Shown: positions 1-6,854, numbered from the stretch's first letter. The stretch: 9,758 bases of DNA from Saprospiraceae bacterium (GCA_016787375.1 JAEUUM010000342.1:1-9758), one strand, 5' to 3'. Numbers and translations are program-made. The notes: generated by a model from the sequence alone, not told the origin.

Positions 1-75
1 TAATTTTTCTTTGATTAAAACTTCGAATTCGGCCAAATCCTTATCGCTGTATCGTGTTGTTACGTTTTTTTCCAT
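1..75 (-). CDS. N-terminus of a probable DksA/TraR-family zinc-finger protein (partial, cut by window edge)
   Basis: Reading leftward from an ATG at 75-73 gives 25 uninterrupted codons to the window edge, beginning MEKNVTTRYSDKDLAEFEVL and ending in IKEKL. The pattern of a short basic start, then RYSD, an acidic/leucine stretch and 'F..LI..KL' resembles the N-terminal helix of the small DksA/TraR C4 zinc-finger proteins common in Bacteroidota. Members of that family are usually about 120-130 residues long and act on RNA polymerase. The zinc-binding cysteines would lie outside the window, so the family call rests on a short stretch recognised from memory. A strong promoter match sits about 115 bp upstream (189-220), giving a leader of roughly 100 nt. 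The preceding Nudix gene is on the same strand, but the 149 bp gap and this promoter argue for independent transcription. Confidence 0.55.
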   Translation of the reverse strand, partial: MEKNVTTRYSDKDLAEFEVLIKEKL

Positions 76-188
76 TAATAGAATTTGTTAATATTAAAAG
101 GTGAGGGGATTAATTGAATATTAATAATTTGTTTTGCTTGATGTTAGAATCATCTTAATATAATTCCGTTTATAACGTATAATGGGTG

Positions 189-220
189 CAAAAATATATT
201 ATTACTGCTTATCATGCAAA
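189..220 (-). promoter_or_regulatory. Bacteroidota-type promoter for the DksA-like gene
   Basis: On the minus strand, TTTG (220-217) is followed after 20 nt by TATTTTTG (196-189). This matches the Bacteroidota housekeeping consensus of a -33 TTTG and a -7 TAnnTTTG, with spacing in the accepted range. It begins just past the Nudix stop codon and points at the ATG at 75. Predicted transcription starts around 180. It is the best two-box promoter match in the window, though AT-rich DNA produces such matches by chance. Confidence 0.5.
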
Positions 221-224
221 AAAA

Positions 225-686
225 TTATTCAACAATAATTTCTGAGTAGTTTATTCCACGTACTGCACTGATCATTCCTTCCAACAGCGATGAAGACATA
301 TTTTGTGGCAAATTGTTCACGGGTAACCAAACTACCTCTTTAAATTTATTCGCCTCACGTACCTGAAGGGTTTGAGGCTTGGTCATATAACTAAAGAAAA
401 AAACCAAAGATTCAGTTTGAGTTGATTTTTTAAAACGATGCATTACGTGTACAAGTTTTAGCAAATCTTTATCGAGAATGACACCTATTTCTTCATTGGC
501 CTCTCTTATCAGAGCATCTTTTAATGATTCACCTTTGCTGACTGAACCACCTACCAAACCATAGCCTCCCCCTATCTTCTTCCTACGTTTGAGTGCTACC
601 ACATGGTCGTCTTGTTCGAGAATCAAACGGACCATTAATTTAGGTCGTGGGATTATCCCTGGTTCAAGATTGGTTCTATTGGCCAT
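225..686 (-). CDS. Nudix (MutT-like) hydrolase
   Basis: This is a 153-residue single-domain Nudix protein, the usual size for the family, which hydrolyses nucleoside diphosphates linked to another group X. It has a complete Nudix box at residues 47-69: G47, five residues, E53, seven residues, R61-E62, A, N, E65-E66, I, G68, V69. R61, E62, E65 and E66 supply the Mg2+-binding and catalytic helix. The preceding strand (about residues 17-35, ending in ALKRRKK) and the VHVMHR segment near 79-84 fit the alpha-beta-alpha fold. No signal peptide is seen, so it is predicted cytoplasmic. One oddity is that the usual W-x-L-P-G-G lead-in is YGLVGG here, with Val in place of Pro. The substrate cannot be told from sequence; 8-oxo-dGTP, NDP-sugars, ADP-ribose and others are possible. 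Start: ATG at 686-684, with a -7 box about 57 bp upstream. The gene is divergent from the APC permease. Confidence 0.88.
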   Translation of the reverse strand: MANRTNLEPGIIPRPKLMVRLILEQDDHVVALKRRKKIGGGYGLVGGSVSKGESLKDALIREANEEIGVILDKDLLKLVHVMHRFKKSTQTESLVFFFSYMTKPQTLQVREANKFKEVVWLPVNNLPQNMSSSLLEGMISAVRGINYSEIIVE

Positions 687-742
687 TGATGTTCATAATT
701 TTAGAATTATGGAGATACGCTTTTTTACCCTAAATAGTTCCG

Positions 743-750
743 CAAAAGTA
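743..750 (-). promoter_or_regulatory. -7 promoter box for the Nudix gene
   Basis: The minus strand reads TACTTTTGC here, an exact TAnnTTTG match followed by C, the common Bacteroidota form. Transcription would begin near 735, giving a leader of about 50 nt to the ATG at 686. No convincing TTTG -33 box is seen at the expected spacing, so the assignment rests on the -7 element and its position. Confidence 0.4.
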
Positions 751-771
751 ATTCTTTAATTATTTAATGTA

Positions 772-805
772 TTTGACACTAAGGAATTAGATTTTGTTAT
801 TTTTG
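772..805 (+). promoter_or_regulatory. Promoter for the APC permease
   Basis: TTTG at 772-775 is followed after 22 nt by TATTTTTG at 798-805, fitting the -33/-7 pattern of Bacteroidota housekeeping promoters. Transcription would start near 811-814, about 15 nt before the ATG at 827. This arrangement places the in-frame TTG at 794 upstream of the transcript and supports the ATG start. The promoter lies back to back with the Nudix promoter. Confidence 0.4.
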
Positions 806-826
806 ATAAAATTTAACATTTCAAAG

Positions 827-2500
827 ATGAATTGGGAAGCACTATTCAAAAGAAAATCCATCAATCAAGTTGTGCATGAGGCCGCGAATCGTGAAGACGG
901 TCATCAATTACACAAAATATTAGGTGTAAGAGACCTCACGGCATTCGGTATTGCTGCTATAATAGGAGCCGGAATTTTTAGCACCATCGGACGGGCAAGT
1001 TTTGCAGGTGGACCTGCCGTTTCTTTGTTGTTTGTAGGTGTGGCCATTGCATGTGTTTTTACAGCACTTTGCTACGCGCAATTTGCCTCTATGGTTCCTG
1101 TTAGCGGCAGTGCCTACACCTATGCATATGTTGCTTTTGGTGAACTGTTCGCCTGGATTATTGGTTGGGCATTGGTTCTGGAATATGCCGTGTCAAATAT
1201 GGTTGTTGCGATTTCATGGTCCGAGTACTTTACTTCCATGCTCGCCGGGTTTGGACTTCATTTACCTTCCTGGTTGACAATTGACCCCGGAACTGCCAAA
1301 GCTGCATTTTTAAATCTGGAAGCAGCTTCACAAAACGGAACAGTTGGCAACATGTCTGAGCAGGCCCTTGAAACGGCTAAAATATACGCTGAAGCTCCAA
1401 ACTTCGGTGGCTATCATTTAATACTCGATCTCCCTGCCGGATTGATAACTGTGTTGGTCACGCTTTTGGTATTCCGGGGAATCAAAGAGTCTCGCAATGC
1501 AAGCAATCTTTTGGTTGTATTAAAATTGATTATCATTCTGGTTGTAATAGGTGTTGGAGTATTTTATGTAAAACCTGAAAATTGGTCACCTTTCGCACCA
1601 AATGGTGCTCAAGGCGTTTTGAGTGGGGTAGCCGCGGTGTTTTTTGCCTTTATAGGCTTTGACTCTATTTCAACAACTGCAGAGGAGTGCAGAGATCCGC
1701 AAAGAGACCTGCCAAGAGCCATGATATACTGCCTCATTATTTGCACTGTCTTGTACATTGCCATCACCTTAGTGCTGACTGGAATGGTTAATTATACAGA
1801 ACTAAGAGTAGATGACCCATTGGCTTATGTTTTCGCCAAATTGGACATGAACTTTATGGCAGGTATTATTTCAGTTAGTGCTGTGATTGCCATTACCAGC
1901 GCCCTTTTGGCATACCAACTGGGTCAACCAAGAATTTGGATGACCATGAGCCGCGACGGGCTTTTGTGGAAAAAATTCAGTGCCATCCATCCAAAATATA
2001 AAACACCATGGTTTTCAACACTTGTTACAGGATTAATTGTTGCCATTCCATCTCTATTTATGGATATGCAGTTTTTTGTTGACCTTACGAGTGTGGGAAC
2101 ATTTTTTGCATTTATTTTGGTTTGCGGCGGCGTTTTGTTCCTTGATGAACATGGCCATACGAAAGAAGCCAAATTTAAAATTCCATTCATAAACGGAAAG
2201 TATATCATAGGTCCAATGATGATTTTGGCTTTGATTTTGATGAGAGAAGACATTTTTACACACATTTCTGAAAAACCCCTACTCATCGTATTTTGGTTAA
2301 CTTGGCTATTTCTCTCCATCAACGGTTTTAGATTTAATTATTCTTTATTACCCGTGTTGGGCATACTGACTAACCTTTATTTAATGACAGAATTGGGTCT
2401 CACCAATTGGCTCATGTTTGTGATATGGTTGGTGATTGGACTTGTAATCTATTTTTTCTATGGACGCAAACATAGTAAGCTGAGAAAGCATGCAGTTTAA
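827..2500 (+). CDS. APC-superfamily amino acid permease (cationic amino acid transporter type)
   Basis: This 557-residue inner-membrane protein is an amino acid/cation or proton-coupled importer of the APC superfamily, CAT-like group. Visible hallmarks are the unwound first helix GIAAIIGAGIF (41-51), the helix-2 region ending YAQFASMVPVSGSAYTYAY (about 83-101), the TM6 signature FAFIGFDSISTTAEE (274-288) followed by CRDPQRDLPRAMI, and the cytoplasmic loop QPRIWMTMSRDGLLW (367-381). I count about 14 hydrophobic segments: roughly 37-57, 64-87, 104-138, 199-217, 227-247, 262-282, 299-320, 341-364, 395-411, 416-438, 458-473, 484-499, 504-520 and 526-545. This is the number expected of CAT-type members. 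An extended hydrophilic loop (about 145-198) is predicted to be periplasmic. Start: I chose ATG 827. A TTG at 794 would add 11 residues of atypical N-terminus and would precede the predicted transcript start. Substrate is not determinable; the family takes basic or broad neutral amino acids. It appears to be a single-gene unit. Confidence 0.9.
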   Translation: MNWEALFKRKSINQVVHEAANREDGHQLHKILGVRDLTAFGIAAIIGAGIFSTIGRASFAGGPAVSLLFVGVAIACVFTALCYAQFASMVPVSGSAYTYAYVAFGELFAWIIGWALVLEYAVSNMVVAISWSEYFTSMLAGFGLHLPSWLTIDPGTAKAAFLNLEAASQNGTVGNMSEQALETAKIYAEAPNFGGYHLILDLPAGLITVLVTLLVFRGIKESRNASNLLVVLKLIIILVVIGVGVFYVKPENWSPFAPNGAQGVLSGVAAVFFAFIGFDSISTTAEECRDPQRDLPRAMIYCLIICTVLYIAITLVLTGMVNYTELRVDDPLAYVFAKLDMNFMAGIISVSAVIAITSALLAYQLGQPRIWMTMSRDGLLWKKFSAIHPKYKTPWFSTLVTGLIVAIPSLFMDMQFFVDLTSVGTFFAFILVCGGVLFLDEHGHTKEAKFKIPFINGKYIIGPMMILALILMREDIFTHISEKPLLIVFWLTWLFLSINGFRFNYSLLPVLGILTNLYLMTELGLTNWLMFVIWLVIGLVIYFFYGRKHSKLRKHAV

Positions 2501-2573
2501 GTTTTGTGGGTAATTATTTTTGAATCTTAACAATTACTTAATACCAGATTAAAAATTGTCGTTTACTTATTCG

Positions 2574-2581
2574 TAATTTTG
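2574..2581 (+). promoter_or_regulatory. -7 promoter box for the DUF47-PiT operon
   Basis: TAATTTTG followed by GC matches the Bacteroidota -7 consensus TAnnTTTG and lies 32 bp before the ATG at 2614, giving a leader of about 25 nt. A TTG at 2556-2558 could be a -33 element, but the 15 nt spacing is short. A second match, TATTTTTG at 2515-2522, lies just after the permease stop and is less well placed. No Pho-box-like direct repeat is evident. Confidence 0.4.
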
Positions 2582-2613
2582 GCACGCAAATCAACAAACA
2601 TAAAAGTTAACAC

Positions 2614-3261
2614 ATGAAACTTGACAACATCCTTCAGTTCTTTTTGCCTAAAAACGATAAATTTTATCCGCTGTTTGAAGAAGCTACCCAAAATTTAGTA
2701 GACGTATCCAATAAACTGATACAAATGTTGTACACAGCCAACAGGTCTGACCGTACCAGAATAATAAAAGAAATTGAAGATCTGGAACACGTAGGTGATG
2801 GGTTGTCACACAAAATTAATTATGAACTCAATTCTAACTTTATAACACCATTTGACCGGGAAGATATTCACCAACTGATGGTTGCCATCGACGACGTTGT
2901 TGATTACATACATGGCTCTGCAAAAAGAATTGACCTATACAACATAGAAACCATCCCCAACTCCTTCATTGATCTTGCTCACATCAACCTAAAGGCAGCT
3001 GAACAGCTCCATATTGCTGTCTTAAATTTGAGAAATCTGAAAAATAGAGACGACATAAAAAAGGCTTGTATTCTTATAAATGAATATGAAAATGAGGCAG
3101 ATGACATTTTTGACCACGAAGTAGCGAGGTTATTTGTAGAAAGCACAAATGCCATTGAGATCATCAAACAAAAAGAAGTCTTGTCAGCACTTGAGACTGC
3201 CACTGACAAATGCGAAGATGCTGCCGTAATCATTGACGGGATTCTTGTGAAAAATGCTTAG
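2614..3261 (+). CDS. DUF47/PhoU-like phosphate transport accessory protein (Pit accessory protein)
   Basis: This is a 215-residue all-helical cytoplasmic protein of the DUF47 (PhoU-related) family, at the family's normal length. Family hallmarks seen are the E58..D62 motif (EHVGD) in the first half, TPFDREDI at 78-85 followed by AIDDVVD (91-97), a second E159..D163 motif (ENEAD), and KCEDAA near 199-204. The repeated ExxxD motifs bind metal ions in PhoU-fold proteins. Family members are usually encoded beside PiT phosphate transporters and are thought to modulate their activity. Here the next gene is exactly that, 25 bp downstream on the same strand, which strongly supports the role. Start: the ATG at 2614 gives the conserved N-terminus MKLDNILQFFLPK, after an A-rich stretch rather than a Shine-Dalgarno site. 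It is distinct from the true PhoU of Pst systems, which is usually longer in repeat structure and sits with pst genes. Confidence 0.88.
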   Translation: MKLDNILQFFLPKNDKFYPLFEEATQNLVDVSNKLIQMLYTANRSDRTRIIKEIEDLEHVGDGLSHKINYELNSNFITPFDREDIHQLMVAIDDVVDYIHGSAKRIDLYNIETIPNSFIDLAHINLKAAEQLHIAVLNLRNLKNRDDIKKACILINEYENEADDIFDHEVARLFVESTNAIEIIKQKEVLSALETATDKCEDAAVIIDGILVKNA

Positions 3262-3286
3262 GCTTTAACCTTTTAGACAAGCTGAT

Positions 3287-4333
3287 ATGACTTTATTAAT
3301 AATCATTATTGCTTTGGCATTGATTTTCGATTTTATAAACGGATTTCATGATGCTGCAAACTCCATTGCTACCATTGTTAGCACAAAAGTACTTACGCCA
3401 TTTCAAGCTGTTGTTTGGGCTGCATTTTTTAATTTATTGGCTTTTTGGTTGTTTGAATTAAACATTGCTGATACCATTTCTAAAACGGTAAAAACAGATG
3501 CCATCGACCTTTGGGTTGTATTAGCAGGTCTATTAGGTGCAGTTTTCTGGAATCTGCTCACTTGGTGGTATGGCATCCCTTCGAGTTCTTCTCATACACT
3601 GATAGGTGGATTTGCAGGTGCTGCAATAGCCCATGCAGGTTTTGGCATTGTAAATACCAGTGTCATCATCAAAGTTACCATTTTTATTGTTTTGGCTCCT
3701 GTGATTGGTATGCTCTTATCATTTATCATCACAGCTTTGATACAATGGTTGTGCCGCAATTTTCATCCAGGCAAGGCTGAGATTTGGTTCAAACGGGGAC
3801 AATTGGTTTCCTCTGCACTTTTTAGCTTAGGGCATGGTGGAAATGATGCCCAGAAAGTAATGGGTCTCATCGGTGCGGCGGTATTGGTTTATCTTAACAC
3901 ACACAATCTTCATATTGATGATGTACCAGCATGGCTGCATGTAACCATGAATGAGGTCGCAGGAAAAAAGAAACTTCACTTACCAGAATGGATACCTTTG
4001 GCTTGTTACTCTGCTATCGCTTTAGGAACCATGAGTGGTGGTTGGAGGATCGTCAAGACCATGGGCACTAAAATCACAAAAGTAACACCAATTGAAGGTG
4101 TAGCTGCTGAAACTGCCGGTGCGGCCATGTTGTTCATGGCAGATGCGCTCAAAGTACCTGTCAGCACCACTCATACCATTACCGGTTCAATTATTGGAGT
4201 AGGATTGGCAAAAAGGACCTCTGCCGTTAGATGGGGTGTCACCGTAAACCTACTTTGGGCGTGGATTCTCACCATTCCGGTTTCTGCTTTGGTTGGTGCA
4301 ATTGCCTACTTTGTATTTAAACTTTTTGTCTGA
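3287..4333 (+). CDS. pit: PiT-family inorganic phosphate transporter
   Basis: This 348-residue inner-membrane protein imports inorganic phosphate, in bacterial members usually as a metal-phosphate complex with protons. Both halves of the internally duplicated family signature are present: GFHDAANSIAT (19-29) and GHGGNDAQKVMG (182-193). The matching re-entrant motifs are IPSSSSHTLIGG (97-108) and VPVSTTHTITGS (290-301), and GGWRIVKTMGTKITK (251-265) is also typical. About ten hydrophobic segments are visible, with a hydrophilic stretch around 205-235 that is probably a loop between the halves. The length is on the short side for PiT but no conserved motif is missing. The gene follows the DUF47 gene by 25 bp with no terminator between, so the two are probably co-transcribed. 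A strong hairpin follows the TGA stop at 4371-4403. Phosphate and sulfate permeases share the fold, but the DUF47 neighbour favours phosphate. Confidence 0.93.
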   Translation: MTLLIIIIALALIFDFINGFHDAANSIATIVSTKVLTPFQAVVWAAFFNLLAFWLFELNIADTISKTVKTDAIDLWVVLAGLLGAVFWNLLTWWYGIPSSSSHTLIGGFAGAAIAHAGFGIVNTSVIIKVTIFIVLAPVIGMLLSFIITALIQWLCRNFHPGKAEIWFKRGQLVSSALFSLGHGGNDAQKVMGLIGAAVLVYLNTHNLHIDDVPAWLHVTMNEVAGKKKLHLPEWIPLACYSAIALGTMSGGWRIVKTMGTKITKVTPIEGVAAETAGAAMLFMADALKVPVSTTHTITGSIIGVGLAKRTSAVRWGVTVNLLWAWILTIPVSALVGAIAYFVFKLFV

Positions 4334-4370
4334 TTATATCTACAAGGGTAATTCTGATTATTTTTCAACC

Positions 4371-4403
4371 AAAGCCAAGATACCATACAATTATTTTGGC
4401 TTT
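4371..4403. terminator. Probable bidirectional terminator between convergent genes
   Basis: AAAGCCAAGATA (4371-4382) pairs with TATTTTGGCTTT (4392-4403) across a 9 nt loop. This gives a 12 bp stem with a single G-T wobble. It is centred in the 76 bp between the PiT stop (4333) and the carboxypeptidase stop (4410). Both flanks are T-rich in the outgoing direction: TGTTATTATTT on the plus strand and TTGAAAAATAATC on the minus strand, the latter purine-rich and weaker. It would end transcription best from the left, and plausibly from both sides. Confidence 0.65.
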
Positions 4404-4409
4404 GTGTTA

Positions 4410-6770
4410 TTATTTGATGACAATCAGTTTTTGCATTGATACCAATTTATTTTGCTTCTTGAAGCTTACCAGGTAAACACCATTCGGCAAATCAGTTGGC
4501 AGGCTTATTGTATTTCCTGAAATTTGACCCAAGCCATAGTTTGCCATTTGATTCCCCAACATGTCTGTGAAATACATTTCATCAAAGGCTTCTGTCCCGG
4601 TAACAGTAATATTACTTTGAGCAGGATTTGGGTAAATCTTAATTTGCTTTTCAGCATAAGTTGATGATTGGGTCGTTTTCTCTCTAAATCCAACAATTTC
4701 CAGATCATCAAGATAAAACCCATCTCTTTCATCTCCCCCATCAGATCCGATTTCGAAAATCAATCTAAAGTTAGTTTCTTTAAATTCTGTGATATCAATA
4801 ACTTCTTCCTCCCACTTAAGTGAGTTGCTTTCGTAAACAGAGTTTTCACCGGCTTGCTCCAATGTTCCTTTGGTCATGTTGAACCCACAAAGATAGTTTT
4901 CTGTATTTTGTGGAATGTCCTTCAAAACAACAGCTACATAGTCAAAATTTCGCTCTATTGACCATTTGCCATGATATCTTAAATACAGCTTGTCGTATTG
5001 ATTATTATTGTTTAATCCTTGCTTCATCGATATATAACTAAAGCTGTTTTCAAGGTAAGGACCTTCAGGACTGTCTGTTACGCAACTTCCACCTGAATAA
5101 AACTGCTTGTTGGTAATACCCCACAAGCCGGTTGCATCCCAGTTGTCCAAATTTGAAAAACCGTCTGTGAAAACTACTTCTTTGACGTCATGAAAACTGA
5201 TATCGACTGAATCCTGATGGCTTGTAAACCCATCGGACCAATTGAAATAAACTGTAATCTGATCACCATTTTTGACATCACCCCAAATAACATCAAAAGG
5301 TATTTTCTGAGTCGAACTGGTTCCCATTGTTATGGATTTTTCTGGATTCAGAAAAATCATCTTTCCTGTAGGCTCTGAAATTTGAATGGCTGTATTGAGT
5401 GGTGATATTCCGGTTTGGATTGCATCCAATGTGAATATATTGTCTTTGCCCGACATAGCCGGAATACCTTTGTAAGAGAGTCCAATGTTGTTGTGAGTAG
5501 ACCTCAAAACCTGCAAATTCATTTCAAGACAAGCTTCTGACAGCGGAATGATTCTATCCTGGAATGGCCAAAATCCGTCATAAAATTCACCCACTTCGGG
5601 TGTAAAAGAAATGATGGCTGCCTTCTGAGTTTGATCACCGTACATCCAGTCATCTGAACCACCATTGACGTAATAACCAACTGTCTCGATGGAAGTACCT
5701 GCAGTGAATTTGTTGTAATCAACCATGCGGTCTGCAAGTAGCTGAAAAGAAGTTGAATCAGGGCAGTTGCTACCATCATTTCCCCAAGGATATATGACCA
5801 GATTGCCAAAAGAATGGTAGTTAAGGGCAAATTTAAAATTATGGGTATTGCAGAATTGTCTTATTGCTTTGGTTTCAATTTCGCTAAAAGGTGCCGAACC
5901 TCGGTAAACGTCACTTTTGGGATCAGGTGAAGAACCTGAGTCATCAAAACCCCAAAATGTTGCATAATTCCGGTTCAGGTCCACACCCTTTGAATTATCG
6001 GGATTATTGATTCTGTTTTTCCTCCACAGGCCACCACCTTGTGGGTCGGTAAATTCATTGTACAAATAGCCATCCGGATTAATAACCGGAACAAAATATA
6101 ATTCTGTATTGTCAACAAGAGCTTTAATTTCAGGATCGGTGGCGTAGTTTTCAAGCAGATACCACATAAAGTAAATTAACTGTGAAAGACCCTGTGGCTC
6201 TCTGGCATGGTGAACCGCCGTGTACAAAACTTCAGGCTCTGACTCCTCAAGTTCAGGATTGTTGGAAATTTTAAGCCAGTTTAAAGTGTTACCATCATTT
6301 GTAATAAAATTGCCAATTGGTTTATAGGAAGAAATCAGATTGGGGTACTTTGCCATCATTTCGTCTAATTCGTCAAGATATTCCTGATACGTGTAGTAAC
6401 CACCCATTGATCCCAATTTAAAATTTGCCGGAGGGGTTATTGGTTTGTCAGGAAAGCAGACTGTAGCATCTCGATTAGAGGGGTTGCCGGAAGATTGACG
6501 GGTACGGTAATATTTAGAAACGTCATGGATTGTTATCTCATAAGGTATATCATTCAGCTTCAAGACGTTAATTTCAGCTTCGGAAAGATCAGTGGCGTAT
6601 TTGTTTCCGGATATTTTAGAACCATGATCTACTTCAATCCCAAGTTCGGACAGTGATTTGAGTGAAACTTTGCCCAATGGAATTTCTACCCTATGGTAGT
6701 GAGAAGTAGACTGAGAAAACCCTGAAAAACAATCAAATACGAAAAATATTAAGAGCAATTTAAACTTCAT
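4410..6770 (-). CDS. Secreted M14 zinc carboxypeptidase with T9SS C-terminal sorting domain
   Basis: This 786-residue protein is predicted to be exported and then secreted or surface-attached by the type IX system. Residues 1-20 form a signal peptide (MKFKLLLIFF, then a hydrophobic run ending FSQ, with cleavage likely after Gln20). The M14 domain spans about 122-425. Zinc ligands are H188 and E191 in HHARE and H319 in NYHSFG. Substrate-binding residues are R250/R253 (WRKNR) and N266-R267 (DLNRN). The catalytic Glu is E392 in FTPEVGEF, and Y366 before NGGSDDW aligns with the mobile tyrosine of carboxypeptidase A. All catalytic residues are present, so the enzyme should be active; the family removes C-terminal residues. 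Residues about 435-530 look like a beta-sandwich linker, and 533-694 a jelly-roll/MAM-like domain (W-G-T, SGGSCVTDSPEG, FYLDDLEIVGF). Residues 707-786 are a type A T9SS tail (KIYPNPA, DMLGN, LPNGVYLVSF). Start: ATG 6770 begins the signal peptide. A TTG at 6812 would prepend 14 hydrophilic residues and overlaps the -7 box. Confidence 0.92.
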   Translation of the reverse strand: MKFKLLLIFFVFDCFSGFSQSTSHYHRVEIPLGKVSLKSLSELGIEVDHGSKISGNKYATDLSEAEINVLKLNDIPYEITIHDVSKYYRTRQSSGNPSNRDATVCFPDKPITPPANFKLGSMGGYYTYQEYLDELDEMMAKYPNLISSYKPIGNFITNDGNTLNWLKISNNPELEESEPEVLYTAVHHAREPQGLSQLIYFMWYLLENYATDPEIKALVDNTELYFVPVINPDGYLYNEFTDPQGGGLWRKNRINNPDNSKGVDLNRNYATFWGFDDSGSSPDPKSDVYRGSAPFSEIETKAIRQFCNTHNFKFALNYHSFGNLVIYPWGNDGSNCPDSTSFQLLADRMVDYNKFTAGTSIETVGYYVNGGSDDWMYGDQTQKAAIISFTPEVGEFYDGFWPFQDRIIPLSEACLEMNLQVLRSTHNNIGLSYKGIPAMSGKDNIFTLDAIQTGISPLNTAIQISEPTGKMIFLNPEKSITMGTSSTQKIPFDVIWGDVKNGDQITVYFNWSDGFTSHQDSVDISFHDVKEVVFTDGFSNLDNWDATGLWGITNKQFYSGGSCVTDSPEGPYLENSFSYISMKQGLNNNNQYDKLYLRYHGKWSIERNFDYVAVVLKDIPQNTENYLCGFNMTKGTLEQAGENSVYESNSLKWEEEVIDITEFKETNFRLIFEIGSDGGDERDGFYLDDLEIVGFREKTTQSSTYAEKQIKIYPNPAQSNITVTGTEAFDEMYFTDMLGNQMANYGLGQISGNTISLPTDLPNGVYLVSFKKQNKLVSMQKLIVIK

Positions 6771-6774
6771 GCGG

Positions 6775-6799
6775 CTAAATTTTTGAAAAGACAATTTAG
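6775..6799 (-). other. Possible small leader hairpin before the M14 start codon
   Basis: CTAAATT (6775-6781) and AATTTAG (6793-6799) are perfect 7 bp inverted repeats with an 11 nt loop. They end four bases before the ATG at 6770. In the transcript this would fold right at the ribosome-binding region. The stem has one G-C pair, so it is weak and may be chance in AT-rich sequence. Confidence 0.2.
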
Positions 6800-6809
6800 A
6801 ATCGAAGCA

Positions 6810-6817
6810 CAAATTTA
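6810..6817 (-). promoter_or_regulatory. -7 promoter box for the M14 carboxypeptidase
   Basis: On the minus strand this reads TAAATTTG followed by TGC, an exact TAnnTTTG match. The predicted transcript start is near 6802, about 30 nt before the ATG at 6770. It overlaps the alternative TTG codon at 6812, which argues against that codon as the translation start. There is no clear TTTG -33 box; instead a perfect palindrome (6831-6844) occupies that region. Confidence 0.4.
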
Positions 6818-6830
6818 ATGGAAATTACCT

Positions 6831-6844
6831 TTTCATGCATGAAA
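6831..6844. repeat. Perfect 14 bp palindrome, candidate operator upstream of the M14 gene
   Basis: TTTCATGCATGAAA is a perfect dyad. It lies about 13 bp upstream of the M14 -7 box and covers the -33 region, where a dimeric transcription factor could block or recruit RNA polymerase. No regulator gene is in the window, so its role is inferred from position and symmetry only. Confidence 0.35.
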
Positions 6845-6854
6845 TTAACCATGA

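Noticed and set aside
1038..1277. 79-codon open frame inside the permease gene (plus strand)
   Set aside because: It is an out-of-frame shadow of the permease coding sequence, with no recognisable protein features and no promoter of its own.
1924..2322. 132-codon open frame antisense to the permease gene
   Set aside because: The composition is that of an antisense shadow of membrane-protein codons, and the permease frame is fully conserved across it.
2510..2537. Possible terminator after the permease (GTAATT ... AATTAC)
   Set aside because: It has a 6 bp AT-rich stem with a 16 nt loop and no T-tract. It is too weak to call, so no convincing permease terminator is seen.
5519..5830. 103-codon alternate frame within the M14 gene
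   Set aside because: It overlaps the essential zinc-ligand and catalytic-Glu region of the M14 domain in another frame and has no independent support.
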